NCBI GenBank assembly: GCA_026004035.1
Contig: BPII01000010.1
Coordinates: forward strand, 1-64,000
Source of the DNA: Candidatus Sericytochromatia bacterium
Lineage (GTDB): Bacteria > Cyanobacteriota > Sericytochromatia > UBA7694 > JACMQJ01
DNA length: 64,000 bases
Reading direction: 5' to 3'
In this document: positions 44,560 through 51,833 of the stretch, piece after piece
How positions within the stretch are numbered: position 1 is the stretch's first letter
Layout: each line of letters begins with the position of its first letter
Position numbers and translations under genes: made by a program
Notes under the pieces: generated by a model
Told to the model about the DNA's origin: nothing
Databases searched by the model: none
The model's input: only the letters and a program-made list of their open reading frames with translations

Positions 44560-45478
44560 TTTAAAAATTAAGGGAAATCCAGTAATAAAAAACGACTTGT
44601 TAGGTACAAGATATAAGTCTTTCAAGAATAAGTATGAAAGGTTAATATTCGAGCAGTTTGTTATTGATGATTTTTTATTAATTGGAGATTTACAAGAAGT
44701 TTGTAAAAAATATAATATTACAGAAAAAAGTTTGATGAGAATTCTATATAAGTATGGTATAGATTTAAGAAGTTATAATTTACCTACTCCATCTTCTCAT
44801 TCTTTTAATGTTTTGTATACTTATTTATTTTTACAGAATTTTCCTGAATTATCCTTGAAAGAGATATCTAAAATAATAGGTGTTAGTGAAAAAGTAATTC
44901 TCGCTATTGTTAAGGCGCTAAAAGAGAAAGGATTTTTAAGAAATGAATACTTCAAAAGCATTGAAAGAAAAAAACAGACGATTAAATATAAGAAAATAGA
45001 TTATATTAATAGTAGAATAAAAATTTTGAATTATAAAGGATTAGAAATTCCTGTATTTTCTAAAACAGAATTTCTTAAAATTGTCGGTTTATCTCAAAGC
45101 TATTATAGTCATTTATTAAAAGATGGAACATTAAAAGGTGGCTTCATTGAGATAGATGGAAAATATTATTATACAATCTACGAACTGATATTATATCTTT
45201 ATGTAATATGGAATTATGCTCCTCTTTCAAGAAGATTAAAATTAAGAAACCAAAAAGTAAAAAACTTAGTAGAAAAAGGTTATAATTATATTAAATCTTG
45301 TATAGAGCAAGGAAAATATCCATTAGAAATACCTATTATATCTTATTTTAAGAATATTTCAGATTTGAGAAATAAGTTGAGTTATATTTTAAAAAGTTAT
45401 AATATTGTTAATAATAATCTTTTATTTGATCTTGAAAATTTGATTTTGACTAATACTTTACTTCAAAAAAAATCTTGA
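44549..45478 (+). CDS. DNA-binding protein with several helix-turn-helix units
   Basis: In the 309-residue product three HTH-like segments can be seen: 'LQEVCKKYNITEKSLMRILYK' (about 48-70), 'LKEISKIIGVSEKVILAIVK' (about 105-126) and 'KTEFLKIVGLSQSYYSHLLKDG' (about 172-195), the last followed by a beta wing. Such repeated HTH proteins are found as regulators or small terminase subunits. With no large terminase nearby, I favour a regulator, at low certainty. Confidence 0.6.
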   Translation: MLFDLKIKGNPVIKNDLLGTRYKSFKNKYERLIFEQFVIDDFLLIGDLQEVCKKYNITEKSLMRILYKYGIDLRSYNLPTPSSHSFNVLYTYLFLQNFPELSLKEISKIIGVSEKVILAIVKALKEKGFLRNEYFKSIERKKQTIKYKKIDYINSRIKILNYKGLEIPVFSKTEFLKIVGLSQSYYSHLLKDGTLKGGFIEIDGKYYYTIYELILYLYVIWNYAPLSRRLKLRNQKVKNLVEKGYNYIKSCIEQGKYPLEIPIISYFKNISDLRNKLSYILKSYNIVNNNLLFDLENLILTNTLLQKKS

Positions 45479-45508
45479 AAAAATAATCGTTTATATTTTT
45501 GTTAAAGT

Positions 45509-45745
45509 ATGAACATAAAAGAAAAAATATCATCGAGAAAACTTTGGATTACTTTAGTTTTAATTATTTTATCTACTATAATGAAGTATTTAGATAAACT
45601 AGATGATTTATATTATGCGATTATAGTGTTAAGTTCAGCTATAATTTATATTTTTGTTGAAGGGACAATTGATGTTAATAAGTTAAAAATTAAGACAGAA
45701 ATTATTGAGTTAGGGAAAGAAGATGCCAGTAAAGAAAAAATTTAA
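45509..45745 (+). CDS. small membrane protein
   Basis: The 78-residue product has two hydrophobic segments (about 12-25 and 36-52) and a charged C-terminal tail. The start lacks a Shine-Dalgarno sequence; AT-rich promoter-like sequence lies just before it. It overlaps the next gene by 23 bases. The layout fits a holin-like protein as well as other small membrane proteins. Confidence 0.58.
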   Translation: MNIKEKISSRKLWITLVLIILSTIMKYLDKLDDLYYAIIVLSSAIIYIFVEGTIDVNKLKIKTEIIELGKEDASKEKI

Positions 45746-46211
45746 TTATAAGGTTTTAGATGTTGATGAATTTATAAAAGCTTTAAATGGATATCCATAT
45801 CAAGAAGTTTTAGTAAAGTCGTTAGAATTAAAGGAACTGGTATATTTAATGTTCGAAAATCCTGAAAAGTTTAATATCTTAAAGAAATTAGAAAATTTTA
45901 GTGATTTAGAAAAATTAGAAGAGAATTCAAATATAAAAGAATATCTATTAACTATAATAGATTATGATCTAGTTGAGATATTAAAAGAATTGTCTGAAAG
46001 GTACAAGATACTCTTTTATGATTTTTATTTACCAGGATTAGTAAATTTTCTATTAAAAGAGTTTATAGAGAACATACTAGAAAACGATGAAAGGTTTGTT
46101 GTTGTTAAAAACAAATATTTCAAGAAATTAAATAAGAAAAATTATCCTGTATTTATTCAAAAAAACAAATCAACAATAGGAGACAAAAATGGAAAATACA
46201 ACGAAAAATAA
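45723..46211 (+). CDS. hypothetical protein
   Basis: The 162-residue protein is charged and helical, with Leu-rich segments and no motif I recognise. Its start lies inside the previous gene and its end overlaps the next by 23 bases, so the three genes from 45509 to 47169 form a coupled set. Confidence 0.65.
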   Translation: MPVKKKFNYKVLDVDEFIKALNGYPYQEVLVKSLELKELVYLMFENPEKFNILKKLENFSDLEKLEENSNIKEYLLTIIDYDLVEILKELSERYKILFYDFYLPGLVNFLLKEFIENILENDERFVVVKNKYFKKLNKKNYPVFIQKNKSTIGDKNGKYNEK

Positions 46212-47169
46212 ATTCAATAAAATAGCGTTTGATAAAGAAAAGTTATTAAATTTGGATAAAATAGAAATGGAAAAGGTTTACAATGAAGTTATTAACATAG
46301 TATCGGAAGATATAGTAGAAAAATTAGTTAAGGTAGAAAATTTATTGGATTTTGTTATAAAAAATTTTTATATTTTATCTAATTTTAGTTTAAATTTTTC
46401 TGAATATACAGGATCTACTAAAACTTTATTGTTAAGAGAGGTATATTTTCAAGATAATGAAAATAGAGACTTGTATTTAGAAAGATATAATGAATGTTTT
46501 AATTCTGTAAAATCTGATTATGATTTTGTTAATTTATTATCTGATTTACAAAGTTTATTTAATGGGTTTATAAACGGATTTGTTGAAAAGGGAGACATTT
46601 ATTTTTTAATTTTAGCTTTTACATCTTTGTTAAATTCAGTAATTACTGGTTTGCATAAGATTATAAATAACAAATTAACGGAACTTTCTCAGGAATATAA
46701 TTTAAGTAGTTTAGGTAAGATATTAAGTATTATTGATTTTGATTTAGGAATTACTACGAAATTTTTAAGTAGAGTAAATCAATACGGGTTTCCTTTATTG
46801 CAATTAGAAGTTTCAAGTAATAATGATTATTATGAATATTTAAGATTATCTAAGGAAATAGAATTTGTTGTTGTTGTAAATTATCCTTACTTGAAAGATG
46901 ATTTTGTTGTTGTAGAAAATAATTTAAGAGGTACAGATAGATTATTGAATGATATAATAAAATATAACACATCTCAAAAAGAAATTGAAAATGAAAATGA
47001 TCTTCCTGATATTATAAGAGTTTCTACCGACTCAATAGAAAAATCTTTATTTGTAAGTATTAAAGGTTTTAATTATGTCAATATAGAAAATAAAAATCAA
47101 TTTATAGCCCTCTTTCAAGATGTACTATCAAAAAAAGAAAAACTAATCGAAATAAAATTGTTGTTGTAA
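46189..47169 (+). CDS. hypothetical protein at the left edge of the island
   Basis: The 326-residue protein starts after AATAGGAG. It is mostly helical with alternating acidic regions and no known domain. The last codons (Leu-Leu-Leu stop) are made of the repeated TTGTTGTTGTAA that is also found at 53646, so the gene end coincides with a direct repeat bordering the unusual 47-53.6 kb region. Confidence 0.65.
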   Translation: MENTTKNKFNKIAFDKEKLLNLDKIEMEKVYNEVINIVSEDIVEKLVKVENLLDFVIKNFYILSNFSLNFSEYTGSTKTLLLREVYFQDNENRDLYLERYNECFNSVKSDYDFVNLLSDLQSLFNGFINGFVEKGDIYFLILAFTSLLNSVITGLHKIINNKLTELSQEYNLSSLGKILSIIDFDLGITTKFLSRVNQYGFPLLQLEVSSNNDYYEYLRLSKEIEFVVVVNYPYLKDDFVVVENNLRGTDRLLNDIIKYNTSQKEIENENDLPDIIRVSTDSIEKSLFVSIKGFNYVNIENKNQFIALFQDVLSKKEKLIEIKLLL

Positions 47170-47171
47170 TT
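47157..47171 (+). repeat. left copy of 15-bp direct repeat ATTGTTGTTGTAATT
   Basis: The same 15 bases occur at 53646-53660 in the same orientation. The two copies bracket the E1/E2/JAB island. A second partial unit follows at once here. It could mark recombination ends, or be chance expansion of a GTT repeat. Confidence 0.55.
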
Positions 47172-47404
47172 GTTGTTGTAAAAAATAACATCATAAACCA
47201 GTAGTACAAGTATAGTTTAAAAAATTTATAAATTTTTATAAGTTATGGTCGATTTATTTATATTATAAAACATTTTTCTATTAAATAAAAGTAAAAAATT
47301 AAATTCAATAAAAATTATAAAAAAATTTTGGTTTTTGAATAATTTTCTTCCTTTATATATATAAAATTGCGGTTGAGAAAAAAAATTTCAAAAATTCAAA
47401 AAAA
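47172..47404. other. AT-rich non-coding gap before the island promoter
   Basis: This stretch holds no gene. It contains A/T runs and a TATATATATA tract near 47355. No clear hairpin or known regulatory element is visible; it may be a spacer, an upstream activating region or an origin-like AT-rich zone. Confidence 0.4.
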
Positions 47405-47408
47405 ATGA

Positions 47409-47440
47409 ACGATTTTTTAAAGGAAAAAAGCGTTATATAT
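47409..47440 (+). promoter_or_regulatory. ACGATTTTTT-N11-GYGTTA promoter family, copy B (island)
   Basis: ACGATTTTTT (47409-47418), 11 bases, GCGTTATATAT (47430-47440), preceded by an A run, match the element before the AcrIII-1 gene base for base outside the spacer. An AAAGGAGG site and the ATG at 47465 follow. The in-frame ATG at 47405 lies inside the promoter and is not the true start. Confidence 0.6.
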
Positions 47441-47464
47441 AGAAATCAAAAAAAAGGAGGTTGT

Positions 47465-47674
47465 ATGAAATTGAACAAAGATGAAATTTTAAATATTTTA
47501 AAAAGGAAAAAAAAAGTAATTATAAAAGTTAGAAGTTTAGATGATGATTTGGAATTTTACATAACAAATTTTTATTTAAAAGTTATTAGAGAATTAGATA
47601 AAGATTTTTTTAAAAGATTTTTAGAATGTAATGAATTTTTTATTGATTCTAATTATCCAGCCAGAGCCGTTTAG
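47465..47674 (+). CDS. hypothetical 69-residue protein, first gene of the island
   Basis: The start at 47465 follows AAAAGGAGG. The basic N-terminal half ('LKRKKKVIIKVRSLDDDLEFYI') has a beta-hairpin pattern followed by a helix. A small modifier or ubiquitin-like protein would be expected near E1/E2 genes, but this one ends in Arg-Ala-Val, not Gly-Gly, so I do not claim it. A hairpin overlaps its 3' end. Confidence 0.6.
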   Translation: MKLNKDEILNILKRKKKVIIKVRSLDDDLEFYITNFYLKVIRELDKDFFKRFLECNEFFIDSNYPARAV

Positions 47675-47681
47675 TGGCTGG
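47657..47681 (+). other. hairpin across the end of the first island gene
   Basis: CCAGCCA (47657-47663) pairs with TGGCTGG (47675-47681) with the stop codon in the loop. No T run follows, so it is more likely an mRNA stability or processing element than a terminator. Confidence 0.5.
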
Positions 47682-47717
47682 AACGCACTATTTAAAATAA
47701 TTAAAAGGAGGAAGTAC

Positions 47718-47876
47718 ATGGATGATAAAGTAAAAAATTTACTTAAAGATTTACTAAAAGAGATAGTATTTGAAAATTTAGATTCTAATGAAAATAATGA
47801 AAATAATGAAAATGTAGAGCTAGAAATTAGCGAAATTGACTCTGAGAATATTAAACAAAATGCTAAGTCTGGTTAG
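47718..47876 (+). CDS. hypothetical acidic 52-residue protein
   Basis: The ATG at 47718 follows AAAGGAGG. The peptide has an amphipathic helix (residues 1-20) and an Asn/Glu-rich linker with ENNENNEN, ending Ala-Lys-Ser-Gly. Its stop lies inside a hairpin. It could be a partner or modifier peptide of the downstream enzymes, but there is no evidence beyond location. Confidence 0.55.
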   Translation: MDDKVKNLLKDLLKEIVFENLDSNENNENNENVELEISEIDSENIKQNAKSG

Positions 47877-47946
47877 AAAGCCAGCTTAGCGATTTAAGCC
47901 GTGTTCGGCTTGGATAAATTCCAGGTCGGGCACGGCTTTTTTTTTG
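47862..47946 (+). terminator. two consecutive structured elements, the second a terminator
   Basis: GCTAAGTCTGG (47862-47872) pairs with CCAGCTTAGC (47881-47890) with one bulge. Next, AAGCCGTG (47896-47903) pairs with CACGGCTT (47931-47938) followed by a T run. Inside this stem sit a symmetric 5x5 loop (TTCGG/TCGGG) and a second stem CTTGGA/TCCAGG capped by TAAAT. The long interrupted hairpin is unlike the simple terminators elsewhere in the window and might be a structured RNA. Confidence 0.7.
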
Positions 47947-47969
47947 GACTTTTTAAATTGGAGATTTTT

Positions 47970-48242
47970 ATGGAATTTAGAATAAAATTAGAAAAAAAAG
48001 AAAAAAAGTATGTAGCAAGTTGCTACATACTTACTAGTGATGGGGAAATAATCCCATTAGAAAAAGTAATGGGATTATTTCAAGGTAGAAACTTGGAAGA
48101 AATAGAAATGAAAATCAGAAGAAAATTAGAAAAATCAAATTCTCTACTATTAGAAAGCATATATAGACATGTGGCTATGAATAAAGAAAAAATTACTTCT
48201 AAAATTGAAAATAAAAACTTTTATGATTCAATTTTAGTTTAG
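47970..48242 (+). CDS. hypothetical 90-residue protein preceding the E1 gene
   Basis: The ATG at 47970 follows TTGGAG. The product has two strands ('EFRIKLEKK', 'KYVASCYILT'), a helix (50-70) and a polar tail. A beta-hairpin plus helix could fit a beta-grasp fold, but there is no Gly-Gly end. Two perfect 13-bp inverted repeats lie inside the coding sequence. It is a candidate accessory of the conjugation cassette, on context only. Confidence 0.55.
   Translation: MEFRIKLEKKEKKYVASCYILTSDGEIIPLEKVMGLFQGRNLEEIEMKIRRKLEKSNSLLLESIYRHVAMNKEKITSKIENKNFYDSILV
48006..48079. repeat. two adjacent perfect 13-bp inverted repeats inside a gene
   Basis: AAGTATGTAGCAA (48006-48018) and its exact complement at 48020-48032 are separated by one base. 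AATAATCCCATTA (48047-48059) and its exact complement at 48067-48079 are separated by seven bases. Both lie within coding sequence and would form strong hairpins in the mRNA or cruciforms in DNA. Confidence 0.85.
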
Positions 48243-48257
48243 ATTTAGGAGGTAGTT

Positions 48258-49874
48258 ATGGAAAAAGAAATTTTCGAAGTTTTAGAAGAGTTAGATATAG
48301 AAAAATTAGAAAAAAATGTTGTGTTTGAGATTGGATATAAAAAAGGAAAAGAAAATGGATATGATGCTGGATATGAGGATGGATATGAAAAAGGGAAAGA
48401 AGTTGGATACGAAGAAGGATATGGTTCTGGATATGAAGAAGGAAAAGAAGATGGATATAGAGAGGGGTATAGGGAAGGGAAAGAGGTTGGATACGAAGAA
48501 GGATATGAAGCTGGCATCGAAAATAGCGATACTTATGATGAAGGATATAATTCTGGTTATGAACTAGGAAAAAAAGAAGGTTTCAAGCTAGGACTAAAAT
48601 CAGCTTTTTCAAACCAAATAGAAGAATTAGAATTAGAAGGATCAGATAAAATTCTACTGGCAGAGTATGAGAAGTTTAAAATCCAAATTTTTAAAAAATT
48701 AGAAAGTCTTTCTAGAAAAGACTACATAAATAATTTAGAATTTGATGATCTTTTTAATATTCTTATAGAAATTCTAAGAACTATTAAATCTAAATATTCT
48801 GGATTAATTTCTTATGATTTACTGATAAAAGATCCAGCGATATTTTTAAACTTATACAGTCAAATCAGCTCTATTATTAATAGAAACTTTTCAGTGAATA
48901 TTGAATCTAAGCTAATTGATCATTTATCTACTAGATATTCGCTAAATCCTTCTTACATGAAAAACATAATAAACATAGAAACTGATCTTTATAAAATAAT
49001 AAAAGTTATATGTAAAGAAAATAAATCGTTTTGTTTTAGAAATTATATTCTAAGTGAAAATATATTTAAATTTATTTATAGGAATGAAACAAGTATTTCT
49101 AAAATAGATTATGAGAAGTTTTTCAAATTTTTATTTTCTAAAAGTGTTGAATTAATTAATACCAAATTTGAAATAATTTCTAGATTAAGAAAATTAGAAA
49201 ATAAATTAAGAATAAACTTCCTAGGAGCAGGAGGAGTTAATTCAAATCTAATTTATCTGTGGGTATTATCATGGAAATATTTTCATGAAATTTTCTATTT
49301 TGATGGTATTCAAATTTGGGATCTTGTTACTTTAAGGATTTACGATCCAGACAAGTTTCAGTTATCCAATATTTTTAGGATTATTCCTAGTATAAATATT
49401 GGAGCTAGAAAGCCTTGTGAAATAACAAATGTCATAAAGCGCGCCTATTATAAAGCTAATTGTTTCTATAAAAATGCTTTTATAAAACACGATGTAAAAG
49501 ATTTAGACCCAACTTCTAATATTTGTGTTGGATTAGTTTCTACAAACGAAAGAAAGGAAATATATAATGGTTTGGCTGAAAGAAAAATTAACTTTTTAGA
49601 AGTAACTTCTCTTAATAACTATGTATATTTTAGAGAGAATCCTCTAATAGACGAAGATTTGTTTTTAGCAAATGAGACGTATGGTCAACTAGATCCATTT
49701 TCTTTTATGAGTGATTTTTTCTTTAACTGGAAGGAATTGGATAAATTTATTTTAAGAGTATTAGAAAATGGTTATGTAGAAAGGAACAAAAGAGAAAAAT
49801 TAAGAAATACAAAAAGATCTATAATTATGTTAGATAATATTTTACAAAAAATCAACCAAGGAGGGGTTATATGA
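48258..49874 (+). CDS. E1-like (ThiF/UBA) adenylyltransferase with GYxxG-repeat N-terminus
   Basis: In this 538-residue protein residues 25-105 are a run of Gly-Tyr-x-x-Gly tetrads rich in Glu and Lys. A helical middle follows, then an E1 fold from about residue 317: 'INFLGAGGVNSNL' (nucleotide loop, Gly323-Ser329), 'IYDPDKFQLSNIFRI' (D.D.....N..R, with Asp363/365, Asn371, Arg374), 'NIGARKP' (Lys385) and 'VGLVSTNERKEI' (the usual Dn...R segment). Family members adenylate the C-terminus of ubiquitin-like proteins. Block order and spacing resemble PRTRC-type ThiF proteins. The stop overlaps the next start (ATGA). Confidence 0.8.
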   Translation: MEKEIFEVLEELDIEKLEKNVVFEIGYKKGKENGYDAGYEDGYEKGKEVGYEEGYGSGYEEGKEDGYREGYREGKEVGYEEGYEAGIENSDTYDEGYNSGYELGKKEGFKLGLKSAFSNQIEELELEGSDKILLAEYEKFKIQIFKKLESLSRKDYINNLEFDDLFNILIEILRTIKSKYSGLISYDLLIKDPAIFLNLYSQISSIINRNFSVNIESKLIDHLSTRYSLNPSYMKNIINIETDLYKIIKVICKENKSFCFRNYILSENIFKFIYRNETSISKIDYEKFFKFLFSKSVELINTKFEIISRLRKLENKLRINFLGAGGVNSNLIYLWVLSWKYFHEIFYFDGIQIWDLVTLRIYDPDKFQLSNIFRIIPSINIGARKPCEITNVIKRAYYKANCFYKNAFIKHDVKDLDPTSNICVGLVSTNERKEIYNGLAERKINFLEVTSLNNYVYFRENPLIDEDLFLANETYGQLDPFSFMSDFFFNWKELDKFILRVLENGYVERNKREKLRNTKRSIIMLDNILQKINQGGVI

Positions 49875-50809
49875 ATATAAAAGATTTAATTTTAGAAGAA
49901 ATAAAAAGCGAAAAAAAAGTAGGAAGTTTATTCATAAAAGAAGTTAGAATTGATGAGGTAATAGAAATTCCAGAAATATTACTAGAAAGAGAAGATTTTT
50001 TTAATTATCAGGATTTTATAGTTAAAAAAGTAAGTTTAAATCTAATTGACGGGCTAAAACTATTGGAAAAATTATATGGAAATAAACTATTTTATGGGTG
50101 TTTATTAGATATTTATGAATTTGATTTTAAATATTGGTTTGGTGATAGAAAACTAATAAATTTTAGCGAAGTTTTAATGATTAATAATAGAAAAGAATTT
50201 GTAAAAAATCATCTAGACAATGTTTATGGAAAATTCAATTTTTATCTTTATTTTTATAAAAAAGAGCCAGTTCTAAAAAAACTTAATAAAGATGAAGAAA
50301 AATTACTGGAATTTGAAGTAGATCTATATCTAAGAAGTTTCTGCGATATTGATCTAGTGTTAGGTCTGAAAATGGATGAGCTAATGGAAATTATTGAAGC
50401 TTCTAGCTTAGCTCAAAAATTTATTAATAATAGTTTTATAGATTTACAGAAAATTATCCCAAAAAAGAAAGAAAATTCGTTATTTTCTATTCCAGTAACA
50501 GTATTAGCTAGTGAATTATCTTATCCGTATTATGGCAATATAGTTTTTAATTTTGGAAGTAAAATAGAAGTTATCTATGAAGGAATATTTGGAAGTCCTA
50601 ACATAAAACCAAATAGTATCTGTCTTGGGAATTTTAGCAATGATAATATTCTAAATTATTTTGTCTTGAAAGACGGGAATTTAAATAGCCCGTATAAAAC
50701 CAAGATTGTTTTAGATGACGTTGGACTATTAGATACTTATATTTATTTACTAAAAAACATTATAAAAAATTTAATAAAAGAATTGCTAAAACAATTAGAG
50801 GAGGTTTAG
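49871..50809 (+). CDS. probable E2-like conjugating protein (PRTRC-B-like)
   Basis: The 312-residue protein is translationally coupled to the E1 gene. Its C-terminal part has strands 'NIVFNFG' and 'KIEVIYEG', then 'GSPNIKPNSICLGNF' with Cys251, and a final helix pair. This closely follows the E2 active-site pattern H-P-N-(V/I)...G-x-I-C-L, where the Cys carries the modifier as a thioester. The first 200 residues are not recognised. The motif is seen directly; E2 function is inference, helped by the E1 and JAB neighbours. Confidence 0.6.
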   Translation: MNIKDLILEEIKSEKKVGSLFIKEVRIDEVIEIPEILLEREDFFNYQDFIVKKVSLNLIDGLKLLEKLYGNKLFYGCLLDIYEFDFKYWFGDRKLINFSEVLMINNRKEFVKNHLDNVYGKFNFYLYFYKKEPVLKKLNKDEEKLLEFEVDLYLRSFCDIDLVLGLKMDELMEIIEASSLAQKFINNSFIDLQKIIPKKKENSLFSIPVTVLASELSYPYYGNIVFNFGSKIEVIYEGIFGSPNIKPNSICLGNFSNDNILNYFVLKDGNLNSPYKTKIVLDDVGLLDTYIYLLKNIIKNLIKELLKQLEEV

Positions 50810-50810
50810 T

Positions 50811-51818
50811 ATGAAATTCAAAAAAAATAAAAAGGAAGATGTATTAGCATCTTCCTTAGTTTCAACAGAAGATAAGAAAAATCCAGAAATATTGGAGACA
50901 GATAGAATTTGTACAATATTATACTTTCAAGAAAAATGGATGTATAATTCTTTAGTAAAAAAATGTAGAAAAATTGCTAAAGGGAATGAATTTCAATTTA
51001 ATTTCAATGTCCTAGAAGTTCTTCTTGAAAGTAAAGATAAAAAAGCAAAAATATTTTTAGTGTTTCCTTTAGGGATATTTAACTATCCTCAGAAGGTGAC
51101 TGGAGCTAGTATCTTTTTTAATTTGATTGATGTTAATAATATTTCTAAGGAAATTGATGAAGAATCAAAAAAAATTATGAATAAAATTATTCCTAAATTA
51201 AACTCTCTAAAGAAATTAGAGAGTTTATTTAATATTAAGTATCTTTATGTTAGAGATGGGATGTCAATTCATAGGCATCCTGGAAGATTTGGCTTTAGTA
51301 GTACTGATCTAGATATGAATAAGAATAATCCTGGTGTTGTTTACAGGAAGTCATCAGGAAAGGGATTTGTTCAGGTAGATAATGTTATGTATTGGGAAGA
51401 TCAGTTTGAATTGATTACCAGTGAATCTAGATATATAGTCTTAAAAGATTTTAGGGGGGCTTACGTTATTAATGATTGCGTAGCTATTGTTAAAAAATAT
51501 AGCAAATTATATGAAAAATATCTTGGAATAGAGGATAGTGAATTTTATACAATTGGTGTTTCAAGGATTTTAGAAACGCCGTTAGGAGATGTATTTAAAG
51601 AATTACTGTCTAAAATAGATTATGATATTTTCTATAAAGTAGATCCTTCTAATATAGAAGAGTATATACCAATTTATAAAACTAGTTTTTATTACGACAA
51701 CTATAAAAATAAAAAAGATAATTTGAAAGAAAAAGAATATTTATATTATGGTAAAGAGGATTTAGAAAAAGGTTTATATTTTTTTGATGATGAAGATTGG
51801 GAACTCTACTGGAAATAA
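50811..51818 (+). CDS. JAB/JAMM-like metalloprotease candidate (PRTRC-A-like)
   Basis: The 335-residue protein contains 'SIHRHPGRFGFSSTD': His154-x-His156, then S-x-x-D at 163-166, the JAMM zinc motif with six rather than seven intervening residues. A possible catalytic Glu is Glu69 in a strand about 85 residues upstream. JAB proteases of such cassettes trim or remove ubiquitin-like proteins. It starts one base after the E2-like stop and has an AGGAGG site. Two perfect inverted repeats lie in its coding sequence. Confidence 0.65.
   Translation: MKFKKNKKEDVLASSLVSTEDKKNPEILETDRICTILYFQEKWMYNSLVKKCRKIAKGNEFQFNFNVLEVLLESKDKKAKIFLVFPLGIFNYPQKVTGASIFFNLIDVNNISKEIDEESKKIMNKIIPKLNSLKKLESLFNIKYLYVRDGMSIHRHPGRFGFSSTDLDMNKNNPGVVYRKSSGKGFVQVDNVMYWEDQFELITSESRYIVLKDFRGAYVINDCVAIVKKYSKLYEKYLGIEDSEFYTIGVSRILETPLGDVFKELLSKIDYDIFYKVDPSNIEEYIPIYKTSFYYDNYKNKKDNLKEKEYLYYGKEDLEKGLYFFDDEDWELYWK
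50832..50857. repeat. perfect 10-bp inverted repeat in the JAB-like gene
   Basis: AAGGAAGATG (50832-50841) and its complement at 50848-50857 are separated by six bases, close to the start codon, where a hairpin could affect translation. Confidence 0.8.
51199..51227. repeat. perfect 12-bp inverted repeat in the JAB-like gene
   Basis: TAAACTCTCTAA (51199-51210) and its exact complement (51216-51227) are separated by five bases, inside coding sequence. Confidence 0.8.
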
Positions 51819-51833
51819 TTTCAGGAGGTTTTT

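Noticed and set aside
47405-47464. Earlier start for the first island gene at 47405
   Set aside because: That ATG lies within the promoter-like element; the ATG at 47465 has a strong AGGAGG site.
47465-48242. Naming one of the small proteins as the ubiquitin-like modifier
   Set aside because: None ends in Gly-Gly or shows a convincing beta-grasp pattern by eye; kept as candidates only.
48245-48517. Leftward open frame of Pro-Ser-Tyr repeats
   Set aside because: It is the reverse-strand shadow of the GYxxG repeat region of the E1 gene.
48258-49874. Host-type MoeB/ThiF housekeeping enzyme
   Set aside because: No sulfur-carrier synthesis genes nearby, no CxxC zinc pairs, an added N-terminal repeat domain, and neighbours with E2-like and JAB-like motifs fit a conjugation cassette better.
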